Shown here piece by piece: positions 12,417 through 20,949 of a stretch of DNA of 64,000 nucleotides. Position 1 is the stretch's first letter. The number at the start of each line of letters is the position of its first letter. Made by a program: the position numbers and the translations under genes. Source of the stretch: Oscillospiraceae bacterium (GTDB lineage: Bacteria > Bacillota > Clostridia > Oscillospirales > CAG-272); assembly GCA_015065455.1 (NCBI GenBank), contig SVQI01000003.1, positions 81,463-145,462 on the forward strand. The letters are read 5' to 3'. Below the pieces are notes generated by a model that was not told the origin of the DNA, ran no database searches, and was given only the letters and a program-made list of their open reading frames with translations.

Positions 12417-13476
12417 TTTGTTCCTCCAGAATCTTATTCAGCGCAAAAATGAGCGCTGTCATTTGTTCTTTTGTTCCTACGGTTATTCTTACGTATTCGT
12501 TTATTCTGTCTTTAGAAAAATGACGTACGAGAATACCTTTTTGTTTTAATTTTTGATAAATATATTCGCCGTTTATCTTTGGGTGTTTGGCGAAAATAAA
12601 GTTTGATTTGGAATCTGTTAGTGTAAATCCCATTTCTTTTAACTTTTTGGATGTGTTTTCTCGGTTTTCGGCAATTATTTCGCAGTTTGTTTTAGTGTAT
12701 AGTTCATCAGACAAAACTCCGAGGCCCGCCGCCATAGTCATTCTGTTAATGTTATAAGGATTTGTCGAATATTTTACAGTATTCAAATCAGCAATAAGAT
12801 TTTTGTTTCCCACACCAAACCCAAGTCTTGCACCTGCCATTGAACGTGATTTCGAAAACGTCTGGCAAACGAGAAGATTATCGTATTTTTTAATAAGTGG
12901 TAAACAGCTTTCAGCCCCGAAATCGACGTATGCCTCATCGATTACTACAACGTTATTAGGGTTGGATTTAAGTATTTCCTCAATCTGTTCTAAAGAAAGG
13001 GTTATACCTGTAGGTGCGTTGGGGTTTGCTATAAAAATCGTTTTGTTTATGTTTTTATAGTCGTTTAAATCAATTGAAAAATCATCTTTTAAAGGAATTT
13101 CTGTATATGGAACGTTATTTAATTCTGCAAACACCTTGTAAAAACCGTAAGAGATATCGGGAAATGCTGCAGGGTGATTTTCGTCACAGAATGCCATAAA
13201 TGCAAAATTAAGAATTTCGTCCGAACCGTTTGTCATTAATACTTCATTGTAAGATACGCCGCAAAGCTCAGCTGTTTTTTCAGTCAAAGCGCGGCACTCG
13301 GGGTCGGGATATAACTGTAAATTCCTTGATTCTTCTAATGCGCAAATCATTGCTCTCTCAGAAGGCGGAAAAGGTGATTCATTTGTATTTAATTTTATAT
13401 ACTGTGTGTCTTTAGGTTGTTCTCCGGGGGTGTAGGGAACAAGATTTTTATATTTTTCACTGAAAAATCTGCTCAT
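12400..13476 (-). CDS. hisC: Histidinol-phosphate aminotransferase
   Basis: PLP-dependent class I/II aminotransferase, 358 residues. The Schiff-base lysine is K209 in TFSKSRSMAGARLGF. NPNAPTG (151-157) and DEAYVDF (180-186) position the cofactor. GGGAG precedes the ATG. Lies 17 bases after hisD. Confidence 0.95.
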   Translation of the reverse strand: MSRFFSEKYKNLVPYTPGEQPKDTQYIKLNTNESPFPPSERAMICALEESRNLQLYPDPECRALTEKTAELCGVSYNEVLMTNGSDEILNFAFMAFCDENHPAAFPDISYGFYKVFAELNNVPYTEIPLKDDFSIDLNDYKNINKTIFIANPNAPTGITLSLEQIEEILKSNPNNVVVIDEAYVDFGAESCLPLIKKYDNLLVCQTFSKSRSMAGARLGFGVGNKNLIADLNTVKYSTNPYNINRMTMAAGLGVLSDELYTKTNCEIIAENRENTSKKLKEMGFTLTDSKSNFIFAKHPKINGEYIYQKLKQKGILVRHFSKDRINEYVRITVGTKEQMTALIFALNKILEEQNDQSC

Positions 13477-13493
13477 TATTTTTCTCCCTGATA

Positions 13494-14765
13494 TTATTCA
13501 AATCGTATTGTAGCACTTTTTGCGTGAGCGGTAAGTCCTTCTTTTTTTGCAAAGTAAGCGACGTCGTCAGCAACTTTTTTCAGTGCATTTTCCGTATAAT
13601 ATGTGTATTGTGTTTTCTTTACGAAATCATCGACTGATAAAGGACTTGAAAACTTTGCTGTGCCGCTCGTTGGAAGTGTGTGGTTTGGGCCCGCGTAATA
13701 ATCGCCAAGGCTTTCGGGGCAGTATCTGCCCATAAACACAGATCCTGCATGTCTGATTTTATCAAGATAGTCAAAAGGATTATCCACACATAGTTCAAGA
13801 TGCTCTGGGGCAATTTCGTTTGCTATTTCTATTGCCATACCAAGAGTGTCGGCAACAATTATTTTTCCGTTATTATCGATAGATTCTCTTGCAATTTCCT
13901 GTCTCTCAAGCATAGGAAGCTGGTTTTCAATTTCCTGTTGTACTGCAATAGCAAACTCCATAGAGTCCGTAACAAGAACTGCGCTTGCCATTTTATCGTG
14001 TTCCGCCTGAGAAAGAAGGTCTGCAGCAGTGAATTTAGGATCGGTTTTTCCGTCAGAAACGACAAGAATCTCAGAGGGACCTGCAATCATATCTATAGAT
14101 ACGTTTCCAAATACCTGTTTTTTTGCTTCTGCAACAAATGCATTTCCGGGTCCAACAATTTTATCAACCTTCGGAATAGTTTCAGTACCAAACGCCAGCG
14201 CTGCAATAGCCTGAGCGCCGCCAACTTTAAATATTTTATCAACGCCTGCAATTTTAGCGGCAGCTAAAATAACGGGATTGATTTTTCCTTTTTGAGAGGG
14301 CGGGGTAGTAATTACTACTTCTTTTACTCCCGCAATTTTAGCAGGAATTGAGTCCATCAGAACAGTGGAGGGATATGCTGCTGTTCCTCCCGGAACGTAG
14401 AGTCCCGCTCTGTCAACGGGAATAACCTTTTGTCCAACTACAATTCCATCTTCGTCGTTTATAATAAAACTGTTTCTGACTTGTTTTTCGTGAAATTTTC
14501 TTATGTTGTTTGCGGCTTTTTTTAATATTTCAATAAATTCCGTGGGTACGCTTTCAAAAGCTTCCTCTATTTCCTGTTCAGAAACCTCAAGCGATGTCAA
14601 TTTTGCTTTATCAAACTTTTCACAATAAGTAAAGAGGGCAGAGTCACCGTTTCGTTTAACGTTGTCAATAATTTCTGTAACAATTGATTCAACGTTAATT
14701 TTGGGAACCGCTCTGGAGAAGATATCTTTATTTTCAACTTCGCCGTATTTTAATATTTTTATCAT
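13494..14765 (-). CDS. hisD: Histidinol dehydrogenase
   Basis: Zinc- and NAD-dependent enzyme performing the last two oxidations to L-histidine. 423 residues, typical. Family motifs: GPGNAFVAEAKK, IDMIAGPSEILVVSD, QAEHD (zinc ligands) and APEHLEL (catalytic Glu-His). It starts inside the hisG stop (4-base ATGA overlap). Confidence 0.97.
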   Translation of the reverse strand: MIKILKYGEVENKDIFSRAVPKINVESIVTEIIDNVKRNGDSALFTYCEKFDKAKLTSLEVSEQEIEEAFESVPTEFIEILKKAANNIRKFHEKQVRNSFIINDEDGIVVGQKVIPVDRAGLYVPGGTAAYPSTVLMDSIPAKIAGVKEVVITTPPSQKGKINPVILAAAKIAGVDKIFKVGGAQAIAALAFGTETIPKVDKIVGPGNAFVAEAKKQVFGNVSIDMIAGPSEILVVSDGKTDPKFTAADLLSQAEHDKMASAVLVTDSMEFAIAVQQEIENQLPMLERQEIARESIDNNGKIIVADTLGMAIEIANEIAPEHLELCVDNPFDYLDKIRHAGSVFMGRYCPESLGDYYAGPNHTLPTSGTAKFSSPLSVDDFVKKTQYTYYTENALKKVADDVAYFAKKEGLTAHAKSATIRFE

Positions 14766-15400
14766 TTCTTTGCCTCTATCTGTGCAGACAATTCCTGCAC
14801 GATCTTTTCTATTTGAGCATTTTTAAATTTAAAACTGGATTTATTCGCTATAAGACGAGCACTGATAGGGAAAATAGTTTCTTTGACTTCAAGATTATTT
14901 TCTTTCAGCGTAGTACCTGTTTCCACTATATCAACGATAACGTCAGAAAGACCTAAAATAGGTGCGATTTCAATAGAACCGTTAAGATGGATCATATCGA
15001 TTTCGCGTCCTTTTAACGAATAGAAGTTCTGAGCAATATTTGTAAATTTGGTAGCAACCTTAAGAGTTTTCTGTGTATCGTCTTTAAACTCTTTTTTTGC
15101 GGCAACCGCCATTCTGCATTTACCTATATCAAGATCAAGAAGCTCATAAACGTCGGGATTGTATTCAAGAAGAATATCTTTGCCTGCAACGCCGATGTCA
15201 GCAGCTCCTCTTTCTACGTAAACTGCAGAATCAGAGGGTTTTACCCAGAAATATCTAACACAAAGCTCGTCGTTTTCAAATATCAGCTTTCTGTTATTTT
15301 CTTTTATAGAGGGACATTCAAAACCCGCTTTTTCAAACATATCGTATACTTTTTCTCCGAGTCTTCCTTTGGGAAGTGCAATATTAAGCATGGTTTTCAA
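14762..15400 (-). CDS. hisG: ATP phosphoribosyltransferase, short form
   Basis: First enzyme of histidine synthesis. 212 residues: the short HisG_S form lacking the C-terminal ACT-like regulatory domain, which needs HisZ as partner (encoded just upstream). The phosphoribosyl-binding segment (VETGTTLKEN) is present. Start is uncertain: a TTG at 15400 has GGGGTGA 6 bases upstream, whereas the ATG at 15391 (MLNIALPKGR, the family-typical start) is 15 bases from it. Both overlap the hisZ end. Confidence 0.95.
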   Translation of the reverse strand: MKTMLNIALPKGRLGEKVYDMFEKAGFECPSIKENNRKLIFENDELCVRYFWVKPSDSAVYVERGAADIGVAGKDILLEYNPDVYELLDLDIGKCRMAVAAKKEFKDDTQKTLKVATKFTNIAQNFYSLKGREIDMIHLNGSIEIAPILGLSDVIVDIVETGTTLKENNLEVKETIFPISARLIANKSSFKFKNAQIEKIVQELSAQIEAKK

Positions 15401-16511
15401 TGATTATCACCCCTTTGTCGTTCAATTTAAGAAGTTGCTTATATTTTATATCACAGGGAACACTTTTTTGAGCCATAACGCTTTTGCCGTTGTCGGTAAG
15501 CATTTTTATCGCATCATTGAGAGAGTTGAGATCGTCCCCGTCTTTATACAGAATAATCGTGTCTATATCAAATGTTTTTTCGGTTTCGTTAAATCTTTCG
15601 AGCATGTCGAGGTATACGGCAAAGCCTATAGCACCCGATCTTCTACCCATTTTCTGCATAAGCTTATCGTACTGTCCGCCTGACAAAACACCGGTCGGTA
15701 TACTATTTATAAAGCCTTTGAAAACGATTCCGTTATAGTAGTTCATATCGTTTATAACAGAGAAGTCTATTCTTATATACTTCCCATAACCGTTTGCTTC
15801 AAGATTTTCGGCAATAGTTTTAAGTTCTTCGATCTTGTCCTTACTTGTGTAAGAAGAAATGCTTTCTTCAAGTGTTTTGATAACTTTTTTGGGGTCTCCA
15901 TAGGTTAAAACAAGTTTTTTCAAAATCTCGCATTTATCATCAGGAATATTTTCTGATTTACAAATATTATAGATTTCGTGAGTGTTTTTTTCGCTTGCGC
16001 ATTTCAGAATATTTTTTCTGTTTTCATCGGAGATTCCTATATTGTCTATAACATCAGACAGAATACCAAGGTGAGATATATCAAGAACACAGTCGTTTGA
16101 AATGCTTACAAGACTTTCAGCAGCAAGCATAAGTACTTCGTATATGTTGTATATATCAATAGCGCCGATACATTCAAGCCCTGATTGCATAATTTCTTTG
16201 TATGAGTGAGAGCCCTTGGAAATTCTGTAAACGTTCTCGTTGTAATAAACCTTTTTTACGTAATTTCCTTCGTCCTTTGTGTTTTTTATTATAGATAAAG
16301 TAACGTCAGGCTTCAGAGCTAAAAGCTTTCCGTTTGTATCTGTAAACGTGATTACGCTGTCGGACACAAGAAAATCTTTATTTCTTACGTAAAGGTCGTA
16401 CTCTTCAAATTTACTCATTTTATACTGAGCATAGCCGTACTTGCCGTATAATTGGCGAAGCTTAAATATGGCTTTTTCTTCATTTTTCAGAACATTTGTG
16501 TTTATATCCAT
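15384..16511 (-). CDS. hisZ: ATP phosphoribosyltransferase regulatory subunit
   Basis: HisRS-like paralogue without tRNA charging activity that completes and regulates the short HisG. 375 residues. Class II synthetase-like core with FTDTNGKLLALKPDVT (motif 2 region) and GGQYDKLMQKMGRRSGAIGFAV near the C-terminal part. No anticodon-binding domain follows. Starts 2 bases after the yerC stop, and the hisZ-hisG order is typical for Firmicutes. Confidence 0.95.
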   Translation of the reverse strand: MDINTNVLKNEEKAIFKLRQLYGKYGYAQYKMSKFEEYDLYVRNKDFLVSDSVITFTDTNGKLLALKPDVTLSIIKNTKDEGNYVKKVYYNENVYRISKGSHSYKEIMQSGLECIGAIDIYNIYEVLMLAAESLVSISNDCVLDISHLGILSDVIDNIGISDENRKNILKCASEKNTHEIYNICKSENIPDDKCEILKKLVLTYGDPKKVIKTLEESISSYTSKDKIEELKTIAENLEANGYGKYIRIDFSVINDMNYYNGIVFKGFINSIPTGVLSGGQYDKLMQKMGRRSGAIGFAVYLDMLERFNETEKTFDIDTIILYKDGDDLNSLNDAIKMLTDNGKSVMAQKSVPCDIKYKQLLKLNDKGVIIIENHA

Positions 16512-16513
16512 TG

Positions 16514-16810
16514 TTATTTTTCCTCAATTTCAGAATATTTTTCAATAGCTGCCTTATACCCACCGCTTCCGTAGTTCAAACATTTGTTTACACGGCTTAT
16601 CGTTGCAGTGCTGACACCTGTTTTTGATAATACTTCCTGATAACTCTTTCCGTTATCAAGCAAAAATGCAACCTCAAGTCTTTGTGACATATCCTGAATT
16701 TCTTTAATTGTGCAGATGTCTTCAAAAAAACGTCTGCACTCATCAGGTGTATCAAGATTCACAATAACCTTAAAAAATTTATCTGTCAGTTCGTTGTGGA
16801 TGTTTTTCAT
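16514..16810 (-). CDS. YerC/TrpR-family transcriptional regulator, probable his operon regulator
   Basis: 98 residues from the ATG at 16810, which has AAAAGGTG at 16817-16824. A GTG at 16819 would lie inside that SD. The TrpR/YerC helix-turn-helix is SYQEVLSKTGVSTATISRVNKCL. First gene of the his operon. From memory, comparative-genomic work has proposed a TrpR-family histidine regulator in Firmicutes, and this position fits; histidine as co-repressor is inference. An inverted repeat lies between promoter and start codon. Confidence 0.88.
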   Translation of the reverse strand: MKNIHNELTDKFFKVIVNLDTPDECRRFFEDICTIKEIQDMSQRLEVAFLLDNGKSYQEVLSKTGVSTATISRVNKCLNYGSGGYKAAIEKYSEIEEK

Positions 16811-16829
16811 ATTTATCACCTTTTATAAA

Positions 16830-16853
16830 TCTTATTTCCTATAATTAATAAGA
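16830..16853 (-). promoter_or_regulatory. Inverted repeat in the his operon leader, candidate YerC operator
   Basis: Seven-base arms TCTTATT (16830-16836) and AATAAGA (16847-16853) separated by 10 bases, centred just downstream of the predicted transcription start. Position suits a repressor site; binding is inferred. Confidence 0.4.
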
Positions 16854-16862
16854 ACAACGAAT

Positions 16863-16891
16863 AGTTTAACACACTAAAGTGATAAAGTCAA
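16863..16891 (-). promoter_or_regulatory. Promoter of the histidine operon
   Basis: Minus strand TTGACT (16886-16891), 17 bases, TAAACT (16863-16868). The weaker -10 is compatible with regulated expression. Confidence 0.55.
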
Positions 16892-16939
16892 TAGGTTTTG
16901 TACATAATTTCTCTAAAAAAACAAAAATAAACATTGTAA

Positions 16940-16993
16940 ACAAAAACAAAAATAAAACAAGCACTTTCTTGCGTTGTTTGTGCAAAAAAGCGC
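16940..16993 (-). terminator. Terminator after the small membrane protein gene
   Basis: On the minus strand a 12-base stem GCGCTTTTTTGC / GCAAGAAAGTGC (two G-U pairs, 9-base loop) runs into a T-rich tail. Confidence 0.7.
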
Positions 16994-17028
16994 CTGTGTT
17001 TTATTATTATTATTATTTCTGAATTGTA

Positions 17029-17433
17029 TTAACTGTTTCTGATTGCATTATTAAAAATGAATATAACTCCAATAATCAATATTACAAAAAAAGCAACTGC
17101 AATACCGAAGATTATAGAACTGAGAAGTGAAGATGTCAGTGTTGTAGAAAGAGCGATTGTTGAAATTATAAAACTTCCTATTGAACCGAACAGTAAAAAT
17201 CTTAGATAATATCTGCTGTTTTGTGAAAGTTGGTTGTTTCTTTGAGTTCTGAAAATAAAATACTCAGCAAGAAAACCGAGAACCAATATGCTTGTAATTA
17301 ATTGAATTGTCAGAAGTGTAACTGCATTTGTGAAAAATGCGGGCCATATTATTCCGGCAATTATACCAACGATAATTCCGAAAAGTGTTGCCAATGCAAT
17401 TTTGAGATAGAAGTTGTTGTTATTTGGACACAT
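17029..17433 (-). CDS. Small four-helix membrane protein, function unknown
   Basis: 134 residues, not recognised. Four hydrophobic segments (about 9-32, 40-62, 76-96, 102-130) with short polar loops; N-terminus MCPNNNNF. Translation signals are excellent: GAAAGGAGG just before the ATG. It is alone between the his operon promoter and tpiA, with its own terminator. The promoter -10 is enclosed by an inverted repeat, so it is probably regulated on its own. Confidence 0.75.
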   Translation of the reverse strand: MCPNNNNFYLKIALATLFGIIVGIIAGIIWPAFFTNAVTLLTIQLITSILVLGFLAEYFIFRTQRNNQLSQNSRYYLRFLLFGSIGSFIISTIALSTTLTSSLLSSIIFGIAVAFFVILIIGVIFIFNNAIRNS

Positions 17434-17454
17434 TTTATTACCTCCTTTCTTTTT

Positions 17455-17478
17455 ATACTCAATACATTATATGAGTAT
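17455..17478 (-). promoter_or_regulatory. -10 box enclosed by inverted repeat, candidate operator
   Basis: ATACTCA (17455-17461) and TGAGTAT (17472-17478) exactly flank a minus-strand TATAAT (17466-17471). No good -35 box is seen at 17 bases. Confidence 0.5.
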
Positions 17479-17489
17479 CGTAAAAAAAG

Positions 17490-17526
17490 AGATAACAAAA
17501 ACGCACCCATATTTAATGAGTGCGTT
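17490..17526 (-). terminator. Terminator of pgk-tpiA
   Basis: Minus strand AACGCACTCAT / ATGGGTGCGTT stem with a 5-base loop, then TTTGTT. Confidence 0.82.
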
Positions 17527-17547
17527 ATTGGTTTTATAAAGAAATCA

Positions 17548-18315
17548 TTACTGAGCGTTACCTACGATAACAGCAAAGTCAGCAGCCTTGAGAGAAGCGC
17601 CGCCGATGAGTCCGCCGTCAACGTTAACCTTAGAGAGAAGCTCAGCAGAGTTAGCAGCGTTCATAGAACCGCCATACTGGATTGTAGTAGCTTCAGCAAC
17701 AGTGTTTCCGTATTTAGCGGAAAGTACGTTACGGATAATTCCGCAAACTTCGTCAGCCTGTTCAGCAGTAGCAACCTTTCCTGTGCCGATAGCCCAAACG
17801 GGTTCGTATGCAATAATTATATTTTTCATCATTTCTTCATCTACATTGAGAAGAGCAATCTTTGTCTGCATAGAAACAATTTCTGCTGTAATATCCTGTT
17901 CGCGTTCTTCAAGAACTTCACCAACGCAGAGGATAACCTTAAGTCCTGCTTTGAGTGCAGCCAAAACTCTCTGGTTAACAGTCTTGTCTGTTTCGCCGAA
18001 ATACTGTCTACGTTCGCTGTGGCCGATAATTACATATTCAGCGCCAATTTCGAGGAGCATATCAGCAGCGATTTCACCTGTAAATGCGCCTTTTTCTTCG
18101 AAGTGAACGTTCTGAGCGCCGATTTTGATGTTAGAGCCTTTTGCAGCTTCAACAGCTGTTGCAATATCAACAAAGGGAACACAGAGAATTGTTGTGCAGT
18201 TATCTTTACCTGCAACGAGAGGCTTAAGTTCTTCGATAACAGCCTTTGCCTTAGAGGGAGTAAGATTCATTTTCCAGTTACCAGCGATAACTGTGTTTCT
18301 TGTCTGTCTGTTCAT
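17548..18315 (-). CDS. tpiA: Triosephosphate isomerase
   Basis: Interconverts DHAP and glyceraldehyde-3-phosphate in glycolysis. 255 residues from the ATG at 18315 (MNRQTRNTVIAGNWKMN); a longer upstream reading lacks an SD and family support. Active site: K15 (GNWKMN), H99 (IIGHSERR), E171 (AYEPVWAIGTG). Directly downstream of pgk in one transcript. Confidence 0.97.
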   Translation of the reverse strand: MNRQTRNTVIAGNWKMNLTPSKAKAVIEELKPLVAGKDNCTTILCVPFVDIATAVEAAKGSNIKIGAQNVHFEEKGAFTGEIAADMLLEIGAEYVIIGHSERRQYFGETDKTVNQRVLAALKAGLKVILCVGEVLEEREQDITAEIVSMQTKIALLNVDEEMMKNIIIAYEPVWAIGTGKVATAEQADEVCGIIRNVLSAKYGNTVAEATTIQYGGSMNAANSAELLSKVNVDGGLIGGASLKAADFAVIVGNAQ

Positions 18316-18352
18316 TTTATCTACCTTCTGTTTATATTTAAATATATTTGAT

Positions 18353-19657
18353 TTATTTATCGTTAAGGCATGAAATTCCGGGAAGATCCTTGCCTTCAAG
18401 GAATTCAAGAGATGCGCCGCCGCCTGTAGAGATGTGTGTCATCTTATCAGCAAAACCGAGCTGTTCGATAGCTGCAGCTGAGTCACCGCCACCGATTATG
18501 GAAATAGCGCCGCTTTCAGCAACTGCAGTTGCAACAGCTTTTGTGCCGCCTGCAAACATTTCCCATTCAAATACACCCATAGGACCGTTCCAGATTACAG
18601 TTCCTGCACTCTTAATAGCATCAGCAAAAAGTTCTTCTGTCTTAGGTCCAATATCAAGACCCATATAACCTGCAGGGATATCGTCGGAGTTTACAACAAT
18701 TACGTGGCAGTCTTCAGCAAATTTGTCGCCTGCGCGGTTGTCGAGAGGAAGAAGGAACTTAACGCCCTTAGCTTCTGCTTTCTTTATAAGTTCGAGAGCG
18801 AGTTCGAGCTTGTCTTCTTCGTATTTAGAGTCTGCAATTTCGTGACCGAGTGCTTTGTTGAACGTATAAGCCATAGCACCGCCGATAATAAGTGTATCTA
18901 CCTTGTTAATAAGGTTTTCGATAACACCGATCTTGTCAGAAACTTTAGCACCGCCAAGAATAGCAACAAAGGGGCGCTTAGGATCGGAAAGAGCACCGCC
19001 CATAACGGAGATTTCCTTCTGGATAAGATAGCCGCAAACTGCGGGCATTTCGGGGCAATACTGAGCAATACCTGCTGTTGTAGCGTGTGCTCTATGAGCT
19101 GTACCGAAAGCATCGTTTACGTAAACGTCAGCCATTGAAGCAAGCTTCTTAGCAAAATTCTCTTCGTTCTTTTCTTCTTCTTCGTGGAAACGTACGTTTT
19201 CGAGAAGGAGAACTTCGCCGGGCTTAAGATCCTTAGCCTTAGCCATAGCGTCTTCGCCTATTACGTCTTTAGCCATGATAACTTCTTTGCCGAGAAGCTC
19301 GGAGATTCTCTTTGCAACAGGAGCAAGAGAAAGCTTTGTAACGTCATCTTTAGCCTTTTCAAGAATTTTTGCCGCAGCTGCTTCTCTTTCTTCTTCGGGA
19401 AGAGCGTCGATTTTCTTCTTGTCTTTTTTGTTGAGCTTAAGAGTTTCGTTCATAACGTTGTGGGGGCGTCCCATATGAGAGCAGAGAATAACTGCTGCTC
19501 CGTTGTCAAGGAGGTACTTGATTGTGGGCAATGCGCCTACAATTCTCTTATCGTCGGTGATAACTCCGTCCTGCATAGGAACGTTGAAATCGCATCTTGC
19601 AATAACTTTCTTACCTGCAACAGCGATATCTTCAATGGATTTCTTGTTGTACATCAT
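18353..19657 (-). CDS. pgk: Phosphoglycerate kinase with lysine/glutamate-rich insertion
   Basis: Makes ATP from 1,3-bisphosphoglycerate. 434 residues against about 395 in most bacteria. RCDFNVP, the HMGRP substrate loop (61-65) and the C-terminal GGGDSAAA nucleotide loop are all present. The extra length is one highly charged helical insertion at about 66-106, directly after HMGRP and before [13 protein letters not shown]. The reading frame is intact, so this is a true variant. Operon pgk-tpiA with a strong extended -10 promoter. Confidence 0.96.
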   Translation of the reverse strand: MMYNKKSIEDIAVAGKKVIARCDFNVPMQDGVITDDKRIVGALPTIKYLLDNGAAVILCSHMGRPHNVMNETLKLNKKDKKKIDALPEEEREAAAAKILEKAKDDVTKLSLAPVAKRISELLGKEVIMAKDVIGEDAMAKAKDLKPGEVLLLENVRFHEEEEKNEENFAKKLASMADVYVNDAFGTAHRAHATTAGIAQYCPEMPAVCGYLIQKEISVMGGALSDPKRPFVAILGGAKVSDKIGVIENLINKVDTLIIGGAMAYTFNKALGHEIADSKYEEDKLELALELIKKAEAKGVKFLLPLDNRAGDKFAEDCHVIVVNSDDIPAGYMGLDIGPKTEELFADAIKSAGTVIWNGPMGVFEWEMFAGGTKAVATAVAESGAISIIGGGDSAAAIEQLGFADKMTHISTGGGASLEFLEGKDLPGISCLNDK

Positions 19658-19756
19658 TTCACCTCAAAAAATATTTTTATTAAAATTATTTTTAATTTTT
19701 AGTATGATAAGTAAATCTCGGTTATAAAAGGATTTAATCACATACCTATCTAAGAT

Positions 19757-19785
19757 ATTATAACACAGTGCAACTTATTTTACAA
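19757..19785 (-). promoter_or_regulatory. Promoter of pgk-tpiA
   Basis: Minus strand TTGTAA (19780-19785), 17 bases, TATAAT (19757-19762) with a TGT extension in front of the -10. The leader to pgk is about 95 bases. Confidence 0.75.
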
Positions 19786-19875
19786 CATTTTTTTGTTAAT
19801 TTAGCAAAAAATTACAATATTAACAAAATAGCGCTAATTACAATTAAAAATATACCTAAAATTATATATAAATAA

Positions 19876-19904
19876 TTGACTGTCAAATACGATTATGATA
19901 TAAT
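19876..19904 (+). promoter_or_regulatory. Promoter of the SPFH-ahcY pair
   Basis: TTGACT (19876-19881), 17 bases, TATAAT (19899-19904) with an extended TGA. The -35 sits in the palindrome TTGACTGTCAA. With the pgk promoter this accounts for the 304-base gap; nothing else was seen there. Confidence 0.8.
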
Positions 19905-19961
19905 TAAAGACATAATTCAAGGGACTACCCCTTATTAAAATGATTTAAGGAGAAAAATATT

Positions 19962-20927
19962 ATGGTAGGATTGGTTTTTGGACTTATTGCATTGGTGATA
20001 GGTATAGGTGGCGGTATTATAATACGTAATAATATCCGTTTGAAGAAATTTTCTGTTATTGCAATGGTGGTAGGAGCACTCTTGTGCATTGTATGTGTTT
20101 TCCTCGGTTGTATTGCTTCTGTTCCCACAGGACATACAGGTGTTGTAACGACTTTTGGTCGTGTTGAAAAAACGACATTTGATGCAGGCTTTAACATAAA
20201 AGCGCCTTGGCAGGCAGTTGTAAAAATGGATAACCGTGTACAGAAGGCTAACACTTTGTTGTCTTGTTTTTCGTCTGATATTCAGGAAGTAACAGTATCT
20301 TATACACTTAACTATCAGATTGATAAGGCTAATGCGCAAGAGCTTTATAAAACCGTTGGTATAGCTTATTACGATACGGTTATAGTCCCCAATATTGCTG
20401 AAGCTGTTAAGGTAGTTACAGCAAGATATACCGCTGAAGAATTAGTAAGCGCAAGAGCAGAGCTTGCGGAAGCAATTGAGAAGGTTCTTACTGATAATTT
20501 ATCAAATTATAATATTCAGGTTGTATCAGCAGCTATTGAAGATATGGACTTTACTGATGCATTTACAAACGCTGTAGAAGCTAAACAGGTTGCAGCACAG
20601 AATAAATTACAGGCTGAGATAGAACAAGCCCAGAAGGTTATGGAGCAAAAGGCTGCTGCAGAAATGGCTGTTATTCAGGCAAATGCAGCTGCTGAAACCT
20701 CAAAGATTCAGGCTCAGGCAGAGCTTGAGGTTACGAAGATTCAGGCAGATGCATCAGAATATGCAGGTCAAAAAGAAGCTGCTGCAAACGATGCTATTGC
20801 AAAGAGCTTGACAGAGTATTTGATTAAGTATTATTATATTCAGGAATGGGATGGTAAACTTCCCGAAACTTACGTTGGTTCTGATGACGTCAGCACAATC
20901 ATAAACGGAATTACTAACGCAAAGTGA
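19962..20927 (+). CDS. SPFH/Band 7 domain membrane protein
   Basis: 321 residues of the prohibitin/stomatin/HflC superfamily, membrane scaffold proteins of flotillin-like microdomains. Two hydrophobic segments (2-21 and 33-53), then the SPFH domain beginning SVPTGHTGVVTTFGRV (53-68), then an Ala/Glu/Gln-rich coiled coil (about 200-275) for oligomerisation. TAAGGAG precedes the ATG. It shares a transcript with ahcY (22-base gap). Which SPFH subfamily it belongs to cannot be decided by eye. Confidence 0.88.
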   Translation: MVGLVFGLIALVIGIGGGIIIRNNIRLKKFSVIAMVVGALLCIVCVFLGCIASVPTGHTGVVTTFGRVEKTTFDAGFNIKAPWQAVVKMDNRVQKANTLLSCFSSDIQEVTVSYTLNYQIDKANAQELYKTVGIAYYDTVIVPNIAEAVKVVTARYTAEELVSARAELAEAIEKVLTDNLSNYNIQVVSAAIEDMDFTDAFTNAVEAKQVAAQNKLQAEIEQAQKVMEQKAAAEMAVIQANAAAETSKIQAQAELEVTKIQADASEYAGQKEAAANDAIAKSLTEYLIKYYYIQEWDGKLPETYVGSDDVSTIINGITNAK

Positions 20928-20949
20928 GATAAATACATAGGAGTTTTAA

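Noticed and set aside
17588-19702. Long plus-strand frames (up to 349 codons) opposite tpiA and pgk
   Set aside because: Both minus-strand genes are unmistakable enzymes; the opposite frames lack ribosome sites and domains.
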